Of a stretch of 64,000 nt of DNA, positions 31,914 to 41,768 are shown in pieces (position 1 is the first letter of the stretch; each line of letters starts with the position of its first letter). Position numbers and translations under genes: made by a program. The DNA is from an uncultured Saprospiraceae bacterium (GTDB lineage: Bacteria > Bacteroidota > Bacteroidia > Chitinophagales > Saprospiraceae), in contig CALMSO010000072.1 in assembly GCA_937872385.1 (NCBI GenBank), positions 62,001-126,000 on the forward strand. The letters run 5' to 3'. Under the pieces are notes generated by a model. The model worked only from the letters and a program-made list of their open reading frames with translations. It did no database searches and was not told the origin of the DNA.

Positions 31914-33551
31914 TTACACGGCCATGGCGCCCGCCAGCTCGCGCTTTACGTAGTACATGTCAATGGCGCCTTTGTTTTTGGCTTCTACTTTGCCGCGATA
32001 GAGACATTCGAACCGCGCTGCCACCCATTGGTAGGTGGTCTGGGAGATGTTGACTTCGCCTTCTTCGCAACTGGCTTCCATGCGGGCGGCAATGTTGACG
32101 GTGTCGCCCCAGATGTCGTAGGCAAATTTTTTGACGCCCACTACGCCCGCTACCACCGGCCCCGTGTGGATGCCAATGCGCGCCTCAAAGTAGGGTCGCC
32201 CTAAGCGGCTATTTTCTTGCTTTTGCTCGGCGAGGAATTGCTGCATTTCGAGTGCTGCGCGAATCATATTATCCGGAAATGTGGACTTATTGGTCAGGCC
32301 GCTGGCGCACATATAAGCATCGCCGATGGTTTTAATCTTCTCAATATCAGGATATTGCTGAATGATGAAATCGAAAGCTTTGAAGCATTTGTCCAATTCA
32401 TTGACCAATTCCTCGGGACCGAGTTTTTCGGCTATCTGGGTGAAGTTTTTAAAATCGGTAAGCAGCACCGTCACTTGTTCGAAGCGCTGGGCGCGGGCTT
32501 TGCCGTGTTGTTTTAGCTCATCGGCGATGGGCTTGGGTAGGATGTTGAGCAGCAGATTGTCCGAGTTTTGGCGTTCTTGCTCAATGATTTTGTTTTTGTC
32601 TTCAAGTACTTTCTTAGAACGCCGGCTGGACCGATAGCGCCCATAACTCAGCAAGGATACCAATAGCAAAAATGCGGATCCGATAATAGCCAGATTGCGC
32701 AGGTTTTGGTTGCGCTCGGCAGCCAGATTGGCTTCTGCCAACTCCGCCCGTACGGCCTCGGCTACGGCTTTTTGTTCTAAGGCTTCTCGCGTCATTTTTT
32801 TGGCTTCCTCTTCTCTTTCTTTGGCAATGGCCGCCACTTTTTCCTTTTCTTCGGATACCGATACCAGCGCTTCTTCCTTTACAGTGATTTCTTTTTCTAC
32901 CCGCTCTTTGTCGCGTACCAACTGCGATTGCCGCGCTTCCAATGCTGTTTTGTCGGTGCTCAATTGGTCGCGCTCAGAAGACAGGGAGTTGATTTCCCGC
33001 TCTAAGCGGTTTTTTTCCTGCTCCAACTCGCGTTTGTCTTTTTCAATCTGCGCTTTTTGCACTTCGTATTTGCGCTCTAAGTCACTGATACTGGTACCTT
33101 TGCCACTGAAATAGTCGAAGGCTTCTTGGTTTACTTCATAGGCCTTGCGGTAGTTGCGATCTTTGGTGGCGAGTTTGCTGCGTTTATTAACGCTATTGAT
33201 AATGAGGTCAGAATCACCGGCCAGCTTGGCGTAGGTGAGGGTCGTGCGCAGCCAGATTTCGGTGTTGCGGTCGTCGCGCAAGCGCTCGTAGGCATTGGCG
33301 GTGAGGTAGGCGGTTTGAGCGGCCATCCCGTTGTTTTTGAGGTCAATCGCTAATTGATGTGACTGCCGACCGTAGTCGCGGGCTTTATTAGCATCTGAGC
33401 GCAGGTAGGCTTCGCCAAGTTCATACAAAAGACTCAGGCGTTGGCGGCTGTCTTTGGTATCCTTGAGTTGTTGTTCTAATTCTTCGGTTGAGGTCTGCCC
33501 TAAAGCAGCGGTGGCCATGATGAGCAACAGGAAAATGAGCAGGTTTTTCAT
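31914..33551 (-). CDS. Membrane class III adenylate cyclase with TPR and coiled-coil sensor part
   Basis: 545 residues: signal peptide (LLIFLLLIMATAALGQ), TPR-like helices (about 25-165), long charged coiled coil (about 160-290), membrane helix (about 295-315, LAIIGSAFLLLVSLLSYG) and a C-terminal cyclase domain (about 350-530). The metal-binding Asp pair is in VLLTDFKNFTQIA and IKTIGDAYMCA. The Lys of IKTIG and the Asp of FAYDIWGDTVNIAARME are the adenine-specifying pair, and the Arg of NIAARM is the transition-state residue. It should convert ATP to cAMP when its periplasmic sensor dimerises. The input signal is unknown and it is a single gene. Confidence 0.87.
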   Translation of the reverse strand: MKNLLIFLLLIMATAALGQTSTEELEQQLKDTKDSRQRLSLLYELGEAYLRSDANKARDYGRQSHQLAIDLKNNGMAAQTAYLTANAYERLRDDRNTEIWLRTTLTYAKLAGDSDLIINSVNKRSKLATKDRNYRKAYEVNQEAFDYFSGKGTSISDLERKYEVQKAQIEKDKRELEQEKNRLEREINSLSSERDQLSTDKTALEARQSQLVRDKERVEKEITVKEEALVSVSEEKEKVAAIAKEREEEAKKMTREALEQKAVAEAVRAELAEANLAAERNQNLRNLAIIGSAFLLLVSLLSYGRYRSSRRSKKVLEDKNKIIEQERQNSDNLLLNILPKPIADELKQHGKARAQRFEQVTVLLTDFKNFTQIAEKLGPEELVNELDKCFKAFDFIIQQYPDIEKIKTIGDAYMCASGLTNKSTFPDNMIRAALEMQQFLAEQKQENSRLGRPYFEARIGIHTGPVVAGVVGVKKFAYDIWGDTVNIAARMEASCEEGEVNISQTTYQWVAARFECLYRGKVEAKNKGAIDMYYVKRELAGAMAV

Positions 33552-33684
33552 ATCAGAAAGATTCGTATTTATCGTAACAGGATTATCTTATGAACGACAA
33601 GATGGGGGAATAGTTACACCGATGGTGTTTTTCGTGTCCACAAAAATAACAAATATGTTGGGAAAGCGATGGCGGGTAGGGGTT

Positions 33685-33764
33685 TTGAGAAGGTTGAGAA
33701 GGTTGAGAAGTTGATAGGTTGAGGGGGGTTGAGAGTTGTCTCTTGTCTAACATCTCTTGTCTAA
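33685..33764. repeat. Short tandem repeats between cyclase and TIGR03643 genes
   Basis: TTGAGAAGG is repeated twice and followed by variants (TTGAGAAG, TTGATAGG, TTGAG) over 33685-33735. A 12-bp direct repeat TCTCTTGTCTAA occurs at 33739 and 33753. No known function. Confidence 0.6.
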
Positions 33765-33826
33765 AATCTTCCAGTTAGGGTGGCGAAAAGCAAAAAACCA
33801 AAAGCCAACGGCGAAAAGCGCTAACA

Positions 33827-34120
33827 TTATTTTCGTTTGCTGATGCGGTTGCTGCTGATGCCGCGTTGCATGCGGGATTTGAAACGCGTAACCGATTCGT
33901 CGCGCAGGCGAGCGTGTTTGGTGCGGCGGCCTTGCACGCGGGCCCGCCATTTCCGCCAGTTGCGGGGGTGCATTTCCTGCTGCATGAGTTGTATCACATC
34001 GGCTTCAGGCAAGCCAAATTGCACTTTAATTGCGTCGAAAGGGGTGCGGTCTTCCCATGCCATTTCTACAATGCGGTCAATATCTTCTGCGCTCAGGTTG
34101 TATTTTTCAGGTATAGTCAT
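33827..34120 (-). CDS. TIGR03643-family small protein
   Basis: 97 residues from ATG 34120 (MTIPEKYNLSAEDIDRIVEM); the open frame extends 21 codons upstream without conserved features. The sequence MAWEDRTPFDAIKVQFGL, VIQLMQQEMHPRNWRKWRARV and a very basic tail (TRFKSRMQRGISS) match the TIGR03643 family found in many Bacteroidota and cyanobacteria. The first part reads as a helix-turn-helix-like fold and the basic tail suggests nucleic-acid contact. Function unknown. Confidence 0.8.
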   Translation of the reverse strand: MTIPEKYNLSAEDIDRIVEMAWEDRTPFDAIKVQFGLPEADVIQLMQQEMHPRNWRKWRARVQGRRTKHARLRDESVTRFKSRMQRGISSNRISKRK

Positions 34121-34204
34121 GCTGCGAAAATGGTTTTTATGTTGCAATGGTTTGGAAAACAGGGCGATAGACAGCCGAGACAAGCATAGGATTTTTACAT
34201 TTCA

Positions 34205-34750
34205 TCACTCTTCCCGCAGTAGCGAGCGCGGATTTTGGGCATACTGGCGGGCGCGCTCGGGCGAGTAGCCTACCGCAGCGTGGGGCAGCAGGCGCTCGGC
34301 AGTGCGGCAGGCGAGCTTGAGCTGGCGCACTGGCAGCACCACGGAAAGTTCTTCTCCATTAGCGAGTTTGAAAAACAAGGTGCCATTATCGAAAAAATGA
34401 ATACCAAAAGGCATGCGTTGCACCACGACAGCATAAATCCAAACAATTTGTTGTGGCTGGTGTTCTATCAGATGCATCAGGCGATCATCATTCCAGTTTT
34501 GGTACAGATGGTACAAAGCAGTAATGCCCAGCACCGTGAAAGTCAGTCCGGCAATAGTGACTAAAGCATTGTTGTGAAAAGCGAAACAGCAACACACTAA
34601 GCCAAGGGTCAACATCAAGGAAAAGGCCCACAACTGCTGGCGCTGCTCGCGTCGCTGAGCGTGTTGCAATAAGCGAATCCCCGGATGTTGAAGTAGGCGT
34701 TTGTCTGACAAAATTTGTGCTTTGGTGCTTGGAAAATTATTTGAAAACAA
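34205..34750 (-). CDS. Membrane protein, function unknown
   Basis: 181 residues, apparently from a TTG start at 34750 because no ATG lies near the 5' end. Two adjacent membrane helices (about 42-58, [16 protein letters not shown], and 63-84, [21 protein letters not shown]) are followed by a cytosolic PH-like domain ([28 protein letters not shown]). The tail is charged and ends RSLLREE. It is divergent from parE. No family was recognised with confidence. Confidence 0.6.
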   Translation of the reverse strand: MFSNNFPSTKAQILSDKRLLQHPGIRLLQHAQRREQRQQLWAFSLMLTLGLVCCCFAFHNNALVTIAGLTFTVLGITALYHLYQNWNDDRLMHLIEHQPQQIVWIYAVVVQRMPFGIHFFDNGTLFFKLANGEELSVVLPVRQLKLACRTAERLLPHAAVGYSPERARQYAQNPRSLLREE

Positions 34751-34921
34751 ATTGTTGAAAAAATTTCGACTTTTTTCTATGTTTGTAACAAAGTTCGCGG
34801 TATTTTGTGTAGGTTTTTTTACAAAAAAATGGAGATTTTACAAGAAATAGAACGGCGCTCTTCAGCAGCCGAAAAAATAAAACAACCAACGGTTAAAGAC
34901 CGCCGATACAAACGCAACATT

Positions 34922-36814
34922 ATGTCTCAAACAACCTATACCGAAGAGAACATCAAATCCTTAGACTGGCGCGAGCACATCCGGATGCGGCCGGGCATGT
35001 ACATTGGCAAATTGGGCGACGGCGCCTCGGCTGACGATGGTATCTATGTGCTTATCAAAGAGGTGATTGACAACTCGATTGACGAATATGTGATGGGCTT
35101 CGGGCGCCAAATTGACGTGACCGTGGAGGATGGCACCGTGACCGTGCGCGACTATGGCCGCGGCATCCCGTTGGGCAAAGTGATTGATTGCGTCAGCAAA
35201 ATCAATACCGGCGGCAAGTACGATTCGAAAGCTTTCAAAAAATCGGTGGGCTTGAATGGCGTGGGTACCAAAGCCGTCAACGCGCTCTCGGAGTACTTCC
35301 GGGTGCAAGCCGTGCGCGACGGGCAGACCAAAATAGCCGAATTTCAACAGGGCGAATTGGCCAAAGACCAAAAAGTGCAGAAATCGGACGCTGCCAATGG
35401 CACTATCGTCATTTTTCGGCCCGATACGGCGGTGTTTCGCAAATATCGCTTTCGGCACGAGTACATCGAAAGCCAGCTCTGGAACTACGCCTACCTCAAT
35501 GCTGGTTTGAAAATCAATTTCAACGGTACCATCATCCAGTCTAAGAACGGTCTGCTCGACCTGCTCACGCGCAAAACCCAAGCCGAAAACCTGCGCTACC
35601 CTATCATCCACCTGAAAAACGGCGATATTGAAGTGGCCATCAGCCATGGACATCACTACGGTGAGCAATATTATTCCTTCGTCAATGGTCAAAACACGAC
35701 CCAGGGCGGCACGCACCTCAATGCTTTCCGCGATGGCGTGGTGGAAACCGTGCAGAAATTTTTCAGCAAAAGCAATTACGACCGGAAAGACATTCTCGCG
35801 TCCATTGTGGCGGCGGTGAGCATCCGCGTAGAAGAACCCCTGTTTGAATCGCAAACCAAAACCAAGCTCGGCTCTACCGATATGGGGCCAGAGGGCCCCA
35901 CCATTCGCACCTACGTAGTCAATTTTCTGAAAGAAAAGCTCGACAATTTTTTACACAAAAACGAAGAGGTGGCCAAAGCCCTCGAATCCCGCATCAAACA
36001 ATCGGAGCGGGAGCGCAAAGAAATCGCGGGCATTCGCAAATTGGCCAACCAACGCGCCAAAAAAGCTAATCTGCACAATAAAAAACTGCGCGACTGCCGC
36101 ATTCACTTCTGCGACGGGCGCAAGGTGGACGAAGACCTGCGCAACGCCACCACCATCTTCATCACCGAGGGAGACTCGGCCAGCGGCTCCATTACCAAAG
36201 CCCGCGATGTGCAGACCCAGGCGGTGTTCAGCTTGCGCGGAAAGCCCTTAAATTGCTATGGTTTGACCAAAAAAGTGGTCTATGAAAATGAAGAATTCAA
36301 CCTCTTGCAACACGCCCTTAACATCGAAGACGGCCTCGACGAGCTGCGCTACAACCGGGTAGTCATTGCTACCGATGCCGATGTGGACGGGATGCACATC
36401 CGCTTGCTGCTGCTTACTTTTTTTCTGCAATTTTTCCCCGATTTGGTGCGCAACGGCCACCTTTACATCCTCGAAACGCCGCTCTTCCGCGTGCGCGACA
36501 AGCAGCAAACGTTCTATTGCTACAGCGAAACCGAAAAACAAAAAGCCATACAAAAACTGCGCGGCAAAGCCGAAATCACTCGCTTCAAAGGATTAGGAGA
36601 AATCTCGCCCGACGAGTTCGGTGGCTTTATCGGCGCGGATATTCGGCTCGAACCCGTACTGCTCAATGAAGATGCCAAGCTCGACGACATATTGGCGTAT
36701 TATATGGGCAAAAACACCCCCTCGCGGCAGGAATTTATTATTGATAACCTGCGCTTTGAATTGGACAAAGCCGAGGAAACACTGCCAGAAATAGCCGAAT
36801 TAATCGTCGCCTGA
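34922..36814 (+). CDS. parE: DNA topoisomerase IV subunit B (ParE)
   Basis: 630 residues from ATG 34922 ([19 protein letters not shown]); an upstream frame to 34805 lacks conservation. GHKL ATPase motifs: [45 protein letters not shown] motifs: [10 protein letters not shown] and [17 protein letters not shown], with [12 protein letters not shown] near the end. Topoisomerase IV (ParC2-ParE2) decatenates daughter chromosomes using ATP. The relatively short length fits ParE better than GyrB. parC, often next to parE in Bacteroidota, is not adjacent. A TATGTTTG box near 34779 may be its -7 element. Confidence 0.9.
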   Translation: MSQTTYTEENIKSLDWREHIRMRPGMYIGKLGDGASADDGIYVLIKEVIDNSIDEYVMGFGRQIDVTVEDGTVTVRDYGRGIPLGKVIDCVSKINTGGKYDSKAFKKSVGLNGVGTKAVNALSEYFRVQAVRDGQTKIAEFQQGELAKDQKVQKSDAANGTIVIFRPDTAVFRKYRFRHEYIESQLWNYAYLNAGLKINFNGTIIQSKNGLLDLLTRKTQAENLRYPIIHLKNGDIEVAISHGHHYGEQYYSFVNGQNTTQGGTHLNAFRDGVVETVQKFFSKSNYDRKDILASIVAAVSIRVEEPLFESQTKTKLGSTDMGPEGPTIRTYVVNFLKEKLDNFLHKNEEVAKALESRIKQSERERKEIAGIRKLANQRAKKANLHNKKLRDCRIHFCDGRKVDEDLRNATTIFITEGDSASGSITKARDVQTQAVFSLRGKPLNCYGLTKKVVYENEEFNLLQHALNIEDGLDELRYNRVVIATDADVDGMHIRLLLLTFFLQFFPDLVRNGHLYILETPLFRVRDKQQTFYCYSETEKQKAIQKLRGKAEITRFKGLGEISPDEFGGFIGADIRLEPVLLNEDAKLDDILAYYMGKNTPSRQEFIIDNLRFELDKAEETLPEIAELIVA

Positions 36815-36891
36815 AAGTCTTATACATAATTTTCAAAACCAATTCGTGAACTTTTTAGAGCGAAAGGCCTTCTAAATTGTAAAACCGTGGC

Positions 36892-37782
36892 ATGCCTGTC
36901 ATCCTGCGTATTGTCAGTGCTTTGTTGGTATCGTTTCTGACGGCAATGCTGGTGTTCACCGGCGGCTGTATGACTTTCCGGGATACCGATGCAAAGACTG
37001 AACGCTATTTCGTAAAGAAAGAACAGTTGGTTCAAATTCGACGTATTTCTTTTAATGACAGGCGAATACGCATCATTGAAACTAAAAATATAAAGCAAGA
37101 TAGCCTGCCCCTCGTTATTTTTGTACACGGCGCGCCAGGCTCGGCTAAAGATTTTCAGCGATACTTGACCGATAGCGTTTTGCTAACCAAAGTGCGTATG
37201 ATTGTTTTTGACCGACCGGGCTACGGCTACTCTGGCTACGGGCGGGCAATAACCGATATTGGGCAGCAGGCGGCGGCCGTCGAAGCTATTGCAAATGATG
37301 TGCAGCCAGCACGGCTAATATTAGTGGGGCATTCCTATGGCGGCCCGATAGTAGGCAGATACGCCATGGATTATCCTAATCGAGCGAGCGCCATTATGAT
37401 GCTGGCACCAGTGATTGACCCTGAATCGGAAAAAATATTCTGGTATGCCAATTTTGCTAAATGGCGCACCACCCGATGGATGCTCTCTAAAGCTTGGCAA
37501 GTCTCTGGCGATGAGAAGTTTGCACACCCCGGCGAGTTGCAAAAAATGGCAGCAGGCTGGAGCAGCATTGACATACCAGTGGTGCACATACACGGCAAGC
37601 GCGACCGGCAATTGGCGCCTTACGGCAATGTGACATTTAGCGAAAAGCGTATCCGCCCCGACGTGCTGAAGCTTTTGGTGCTTGAAAAGAGTGGGCATCT
37701 TATACCTTTTATGGATTATGATGTTGTAAGAGAGGAATTATTGCAATTATTACAACCCGAATTGGGATTATTACATAACTAA
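36892..37782 (+). CDS. Alpha/beta hydrolase, probably lipid-anchored
   Basis: 296 residues. An N-terminal signal (IVSALLVSFLTAMLVFTGGC) ends in a Cys that may be lipidated, although TGGC is a weak lipobox. The alpha/beta-hydrolase motifs are: oxyanion segment VIFVHGAPGSAKDF, nucleophile LVGHSYGGP (GxSxG), acid in VHIHGKRDRQLAP and His in EKSGHLIPFMD. The DRPGYGYSGY segment is typical of epoxide-hydrolase-like esterases. It follows parE by 77 bp and precedes the DUF427 gene by 18 bp. Substrate unknown. Confidence 0.82.
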   Translation: MPVILRIVSALLVSFLTAMLVFTGGCMTFRDTDAKTERYFVKKEQLVQIRRISFNDRRIRIIETKNIKQDSLPLVIFVHGAPGSAKDFQRYLTDSVLLTKVRMIVFDRPGYGYSGYGRAITDIGQQAAAVEAIANDVQPARLILVGHSYGGPIVGRYAMDYPNRASAIMMLAPVIDPESEKIFWYANFAKWRTTRWMLSKAWQVSGDEKFAHPGELQKMAAGWSSIDIPVVHIHGKRDRQLAPYGNVTFSEKRIRPDVLKLLVLEKSGHLIPFMDYDVVREELLQLLQPELGLLHN

Positions 37783-37800
37783 CTAAATAAGTTCGATATA

Positions 37801-38097
37801 ATGAATATCAGAAAAAAAGCAATTTGGAACGGTCAGGTGATTGCGGAAAGCAGTGACCTGGTGCGCGTAGAAGGAAACGATTATTTTCCGGTGGAATCGC
37901 TGAAAAAGGACTTCTTCAAGCCCAGCGATACCCACACCACTTGCCCCTGGAAAGGTGAGGCTTCTTACTATACCATCGAGGTAAATGGTAAGGAAAATAA
38001 AGACGCCGCGTGGTACTACCCAACCGCCAAAGACGCGGCCAAAGCCATCGAAGGGCGCGTGGCATTCTGGCATGGCGTGGAAATAGTGGAATCCTGA
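37801..38097 (+). CDS. DUF427 family protein
   Basis: 98 residues covering one complete DUF427 domain: AIWNGQVIAESSDLVRVEGNDYFP, FFKPSDTHTTCPWKGEASYY, AAWYYPTAKDAAKAIEGRVAFWHGVEI. The CPWKGEASYY and VAFWHGV segments are the family hallmarks. The fold is a small beta-barrel; no activity is firmly established. It is 18 bp behind the hydrolase gene and is followed by a strong terminator, so both probably share a transcript. Confidence 0.9.
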   Translation: MNIRKKAIWNGQVIAESSDLVRVEGNDYFPVESLKKDFFKPSDTHTTCPWKGEASYYTIEVNGKENKDAAWYYPTAKDAAKAIEGRVAFWHGVEIVES

Positions 38098-38127
38098 GGC
38101 TATTGTGCGTACAAAAGTACCCCCCCT

Positions 38128-38168
38128 AACGAATGTCCGCTGCCTCAGGTATCGGGCATTCGTTTTTT
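38128..38168 (+). terminator. Rho-independent terminator after the DUF427 gene
   Basis: Stem AACGAATGTCCG (38128-38139) pairs with CGGGCATTCGTT (38153-38164) with one mismatch and is followed by TTTT. It lies 30 bp past the DUF427 stop. Confidence 0.85.
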
Positions 38169-38386
38169 CCAGCGCTTCGGGGCTTCTTGATGTGTCGTTT
38201 TGTCTTGTTGTTCTCGCCTTTCGGCAAATATCCTTCCTAAATGCACAAAATTTGACAGCTGGCACAGAAATTGCCTGAAATGTCGTATTGTTGGTAAATT
38301 AAATTTACTGACAACTTGACATTTTGCAAAAGGTTGAATAAATTTCACCTGCACAGCTTGCATCCACCATTACAGTTTACAAAAAT

Positions 38387-40789
38387 ATGTTTGAAGAATA
38401 CTATATGCATCAGCGATTTGAAGACGACGGCGATTTTCTACCTCTAATTTCGATTGACGAAGAGGACGAAACCGGAAACGACGAGGTTTTTCCGGAAGTA
38501 TTGCCAATACTGGCACTCAAGAACACCGTACTGTTCCCTGGCATTGTCATTCCAATTACGGTTGGACGCGACAAATCCATCAAGGCGATCAATCGCGCGT
38601 ACAATCAAAACCGCTTCATTGCTGTGCTGTCGCAACGGGACAGTAGTGTGGAGGAACCCAATGTCGAAGATTTGTACAAAATCGGTACGGTAGCCCGCAT
38701 TCTCAAAATATTGAAAATGCCCGATGGCACTACCACCGCCATTATTCAGGGGCGGCGCCGTTTTTTGCTCACTGAATTGCTACGAGAGCGCCCTTTCATG
38801 GAGGGGCGAATCGAAATATTGGAATACGAGGCACCCGACGACAAGCTGGAATTCGAGGCGATTACTTCCTCCATTCTCGATTTGGCGCGCGACATCATCG
38901 AGCTGTCGCCGAACATCCCGCAGGAGGCTACGGTCATGCTGCGCAATATCAACAACAGCAGCTTCTTGCTCAATTTTATCGCCTCCAATCTGGGGTCAAA
39001 AATAACCGTCAAGCAGCAGATTCTGGAGATGAACAATCTGCGCGAAAAAGCGGATTTCATTCTGCATCAGATGCACAGCGAGCTACAACTGCTGGAGCTG
39101 AAAGACCAGATAGAAAACAAAGTGCGCGGCGACTTGGAGAAACAACAGCGTGATTATTTCCTCAATCAGCAACTGAAAACCATTCAGGAAGAGCTGGGCC
39201 AAAGCCCGCAGGAAGAGGAAATGCACGAGATGGAGCAGCGCGCCCGCAAGAAAAAATGGTCGAAAGAAATCAGTGCGGTTTTTGAAAAAGAATTAGGCAA
39301 GTTGCGCCGCATGAATCCGCAGGCACCGGAGTATTCTATCCAGACCAACTACTTAGAGCTGCTGCTCGATTTGCCCTGGGATGAAGTGACGAAAGATAAT
39401 TTCGACCTGAAACGGGTAAAAACAGTGCTCGACCAAGATCATTTCGGGCTGGAAAAAGTGAAGGAGCGCATTCTTGAACACCTGGCAGTACTCAAACTCA
39501 AGGGCGATATGAAAGCCCCCATTTTGTGCCTCGTGGGGCCTCCGGGCGTGGGCAAGACATCCTTAGGCAAATCTGTGGCGCGCGCGCTCAAGCGGAAGTT
39601 CATTCGGATGTCGCTGGGCGGTTTGCACGATGAATCTGAAATTCGCGGGCACCGCAAAACCTACATTGGGGCTATGCCGGGGCGCATCATTCAATCGCTG
39701 AAAAAGGCAGGGGCCGGCAATCCGGTATTTATTTTAGACGAAATTGACAAAGTCGGTAAGGATTTTCGGGGCGACCCCTCCTCGGCTTTGCTTGAGGTCT
39801 TGGATCCGGAGCAAAATGGCACATTTTACGATAATTATCTCGAAGTAGAATACGACCTGTCAAAGGTGTTGTTTATTGCTACGGCCAATTCACTGAGCAC
39901 CATTCAACCGGCATTACTCGATCGGATGGAAATCATCGAAATTAGTGGCTATTCGTTGGAAGAAAAGGTAGAAATTGCCAAAAGGCATCTGATTCCCAAG
40001 GAGTTGGAAAATCATGGTTTAAAATCGAAGCATGTAAAACTGCGGCCACCGATTATAGCAAAAATCATTCAGGAATATACCCGCGAATCGGGCGTGCGTG
40101 CACTCAACCGCGAAATTGCCGCCGTGATGCGCCATACTGCCAAAAATGTGGCGATGGAGGAGCCTTATAATATAACTGTAAAACCGGAAGATGTGCCGCT
40201 GATACTCGGGCCCACGCGCTTCAGCCGCGATATGTACCAGGAAGAGCCTACGCCCGGCGTGGCAGTAGGATTAGCATGGACAGAAGTGGGCGGCGAAATC
40301 CTTTTTGTAGAATGCAGCCTCAGCAAGGGCAAAGGGAACCTGATTTTGACCGGCAATCTCGGCGATGTCATGAAAGAATCAGCCAGTGCTGCACTGAGCC
40401 TTATCAAGGCACGCAGTGAGGAGTTGGGCATTGCACAAGAATGTTTTGACAATTATAACATCCATTTGCACGTACCGGAAGGCGCTATTCCGAAAGACGG
40501 CCCTTCGGCGGGTATCACTATGCTGACGGCGCTGACCTCTGCTTTCACAAAAAGACCGGTGAAACCCTACCTCGCCATGACCGGCGAAATCACCCTGCGG
40601 GGCAAGGTATTGCCAGTAGGCGGTATCAAAGAAAAAATTCTGGCTGCCAAACGCGCCGGCATGAAGGAAATTGTACTGTGCAAGGAAAACCGAAAACACG
40701 TGACCAATATCAAGGAAGACTATATCAAGGGGCTGCAGTTTCACTACGTAAGCAAAATGGAGGATGTGCTGCAAGCGGCTTTGCATTGA
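38387..40789 (+). CDS. lon: ATP-dependent Lon protease
   Basis: 800 residues from ATG 38387; an ATG six codons later (MHQRFEDD) is also possible. The LON substrate-binding domain (about 40-240, [21 protein letters not shown]) is followed by a helical linker and the AAA+ domain, with Walker [13 protein letters not shown], Walker [12 protein letters not shown] and arginine-finger region [15 protein letters not shown]. The Ser-Lys protease domain follows: the catalytic Ser is in [10 protein letters not shown] and the Lys in [14 protein letters not shown]. Lon degrades misfolded and regulatory proteins in the cytosol. Full length and all catalytic residues are present. Confidence 0.95.
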   Translation: MFEEYYMHQRFEDDGDFLPLISIDEEDETGNDEVFPEVLPILALKNTVLFPGIVIPITVGRDKSIKAINRAYNQNRFIAVLSQRDSSVEEPNVEDLYKIGTVARILKILKMPDGTTTAIIQGRRRFLLTELLRERPFMEGRIEILEYEAPDDKLEFEAITSSILDLARDIIELSPNIPQEATVMLRNINNSSFLLNFIASNLGSKITVKQQILEMNNLREKADFILHQMHSELQLLELKDQIENKVRGDLEKQQRDYFLNQQLKTIQEELGQSPQEEEMHEMEQRARKKKWSKEISAVFEKELGKLRRMNPQAPEYSIQTNYLELLLDLPWDEVTKDNFDLKRVKTVLDQDHFGLEKVKERILEHLAVLKLKGDMKAPILCLVGPPGVGKTSLGKSVARALKRKFIRMSLGGLHDESEIRGHRKTYIGAMPGRIIQSLKKAGAGNPVFILDEIDKVGKDFRGDPSSALLEVLDPEQNGTFYDNYLEVEYDLSKVLFIATANSLSTIQPALLDRMEIIEISGYSLEEKVEIAKRHLIPKELENHGLKSKHVKLRPPIIAKIIQEYTRESGVRALNREIAAVMRHTAKNVAMEEPYNITVKPEDVPLILGPTRFSRDMYQEEPTPGVAVGLAWTEVGGEILFVECSLSKGKGNLILTGNLGDVMKESASAALSLIKARSEELGIAQECFDNYNIHLHVPEGAIPKDGPSAGITMLTALTSAFTKRPVKPYLAMTGEITLRGKVLPVGGIKEKILAAKRAGMKEIVLCKENRKHVTNIKEDYIKGLQFHYVSKMEDVLQAALH

Positions 40790-40839
40790 ATAGTAAAACA
40801 GGATCAGTCAATGGGGACTGCTTACAATCCCCCATTGAC

Positions 40840-41724
40840 TTATTCGAAAATCCCAGATGACAAGTAGCGGTCGCCCCGGTCGCAGATAATGCAAACGATA
40901 ATCCCTTCGTCTAATGTAGCAGAAAGTTTTTGTGCAGCCGCCACACTACCTCCGCTGCTCATGCCTGCAAAAATGGCATCTTCCTTTGCCAAGCGCCGCA
41001 TCATAGCCGTAGCTTCGGTTTCCGATACATCAATGATTTGGTCCACGCGCTCCGGCTCAAAAATTTTGGGTAGAAACTCCGGTGACCAGCGCCGGATGCC
41101 GGGTATGCTGGAGCCATCAGTGGGTTGTACGCCTACAATTTGTACGGCCGGATTTTGTGCTTTCAAATAGCGCGAAACGCCCATAATGGTGCCGGTGGTA
41201 CCCATCGAAGAGACAAAATGCGTAACCTTACCTTCGGTATCGCGCCAGATTTCCGGGCCGGTAGTACGATAGTGCATCCCCCAGTTGTCGGGATTAGCAA
41301 ACTGATTGAGCATAAAATAGCCGCCTTGGGCCACCATTTCGTCGGCCAGCTCACGCGAATATTCGATTCCCCCCTGGTCGGCAGGGGTCAGGATCACTTC
41401 AGCGCCATAAGCCCGCATGGTTTGCACCCGCTCGGCGGTAGAATTATCTGGCATCAGCAGCGTGATATCTAATCCGAATACCCTTGCAATCATGGCCAAC
41501 GCGATGCCGGTATTGCCACTGGTAGCTTCTATCAGACGCATGCCCGGCTTTATCTCGCCCCGGTCGAGGGCACCTTTAATCATGCCATAAGCAGCGCGGT
41601 CTTTCACCGAGCCACCCGGATTGGTACCTTCTAATTTGCCAAACACTTTCACTCCCGGCTTGGAAAATACATTGCGAATTTCGACCATAGGCGTATTGCC
41701 CACCAGATTCAGAATATTGTGCAT
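40840..41724 (-). CDS. cysM: Cysteine synthase (O-acetylserine sulfhydrylase), CysM-like
   Basis: 294 residues from ATG 41724 (MHNILNLVGNTPMVEI); the longer frame upstream is not conserved. The PLP Lys is in NPGGSVKDRAAYGMI, the substrate loop is EATSGNTGIALAMIA, and the phosphate-binding glycine loop is SSMGTTGTIMG. The C-terminus has the CysM-type ICDRGDRYLSSGIF. It makes cysteine from O-acetylserine and sulfide (or thiosulfate for CysM types). The next gene downstream, lon, is convergent (50 bp), and alkB lies just upstream on the same strand. Confidence 0.9.
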   Translation of the reverse strand: MHNILNLVGNTPMVEIRNVFSKPGVKVFGKLEGTNPGGSVKDRAAYGMIKGALDRGEIKPGMRLIEATSGNTGIALAMIARVFGLDITLLMPDNSTAERVQTMRAYGAEVILTPADQGGIEYSRELADEMVAQGGYFMLNQFANPDNWGMHYRTTGPEIWRDTEGKVTHFVSSMGTTGTIMGVSRYLKAQNPAVQIVGVQPTDGSSIPGIRRWSPEFLPKIFEPERVDQIIDVSETEATAMMRRLAKEDAIFAGMSSGGSVAAAQKLSATLDEGIIVCIICDRGDRYLSSGIFE

Positions 41725-41768
41725 TCGTTGCTTGTAAGTTTTTACGGTTTTACCATTAAAAATGGTCT

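Noticed and set aside
34961..35854. 297-codon minus-strand ORF
   Set aside because: Antisense shadow of parE; a His/Val-rich composition typical of reversed GC-biased coding sequence.
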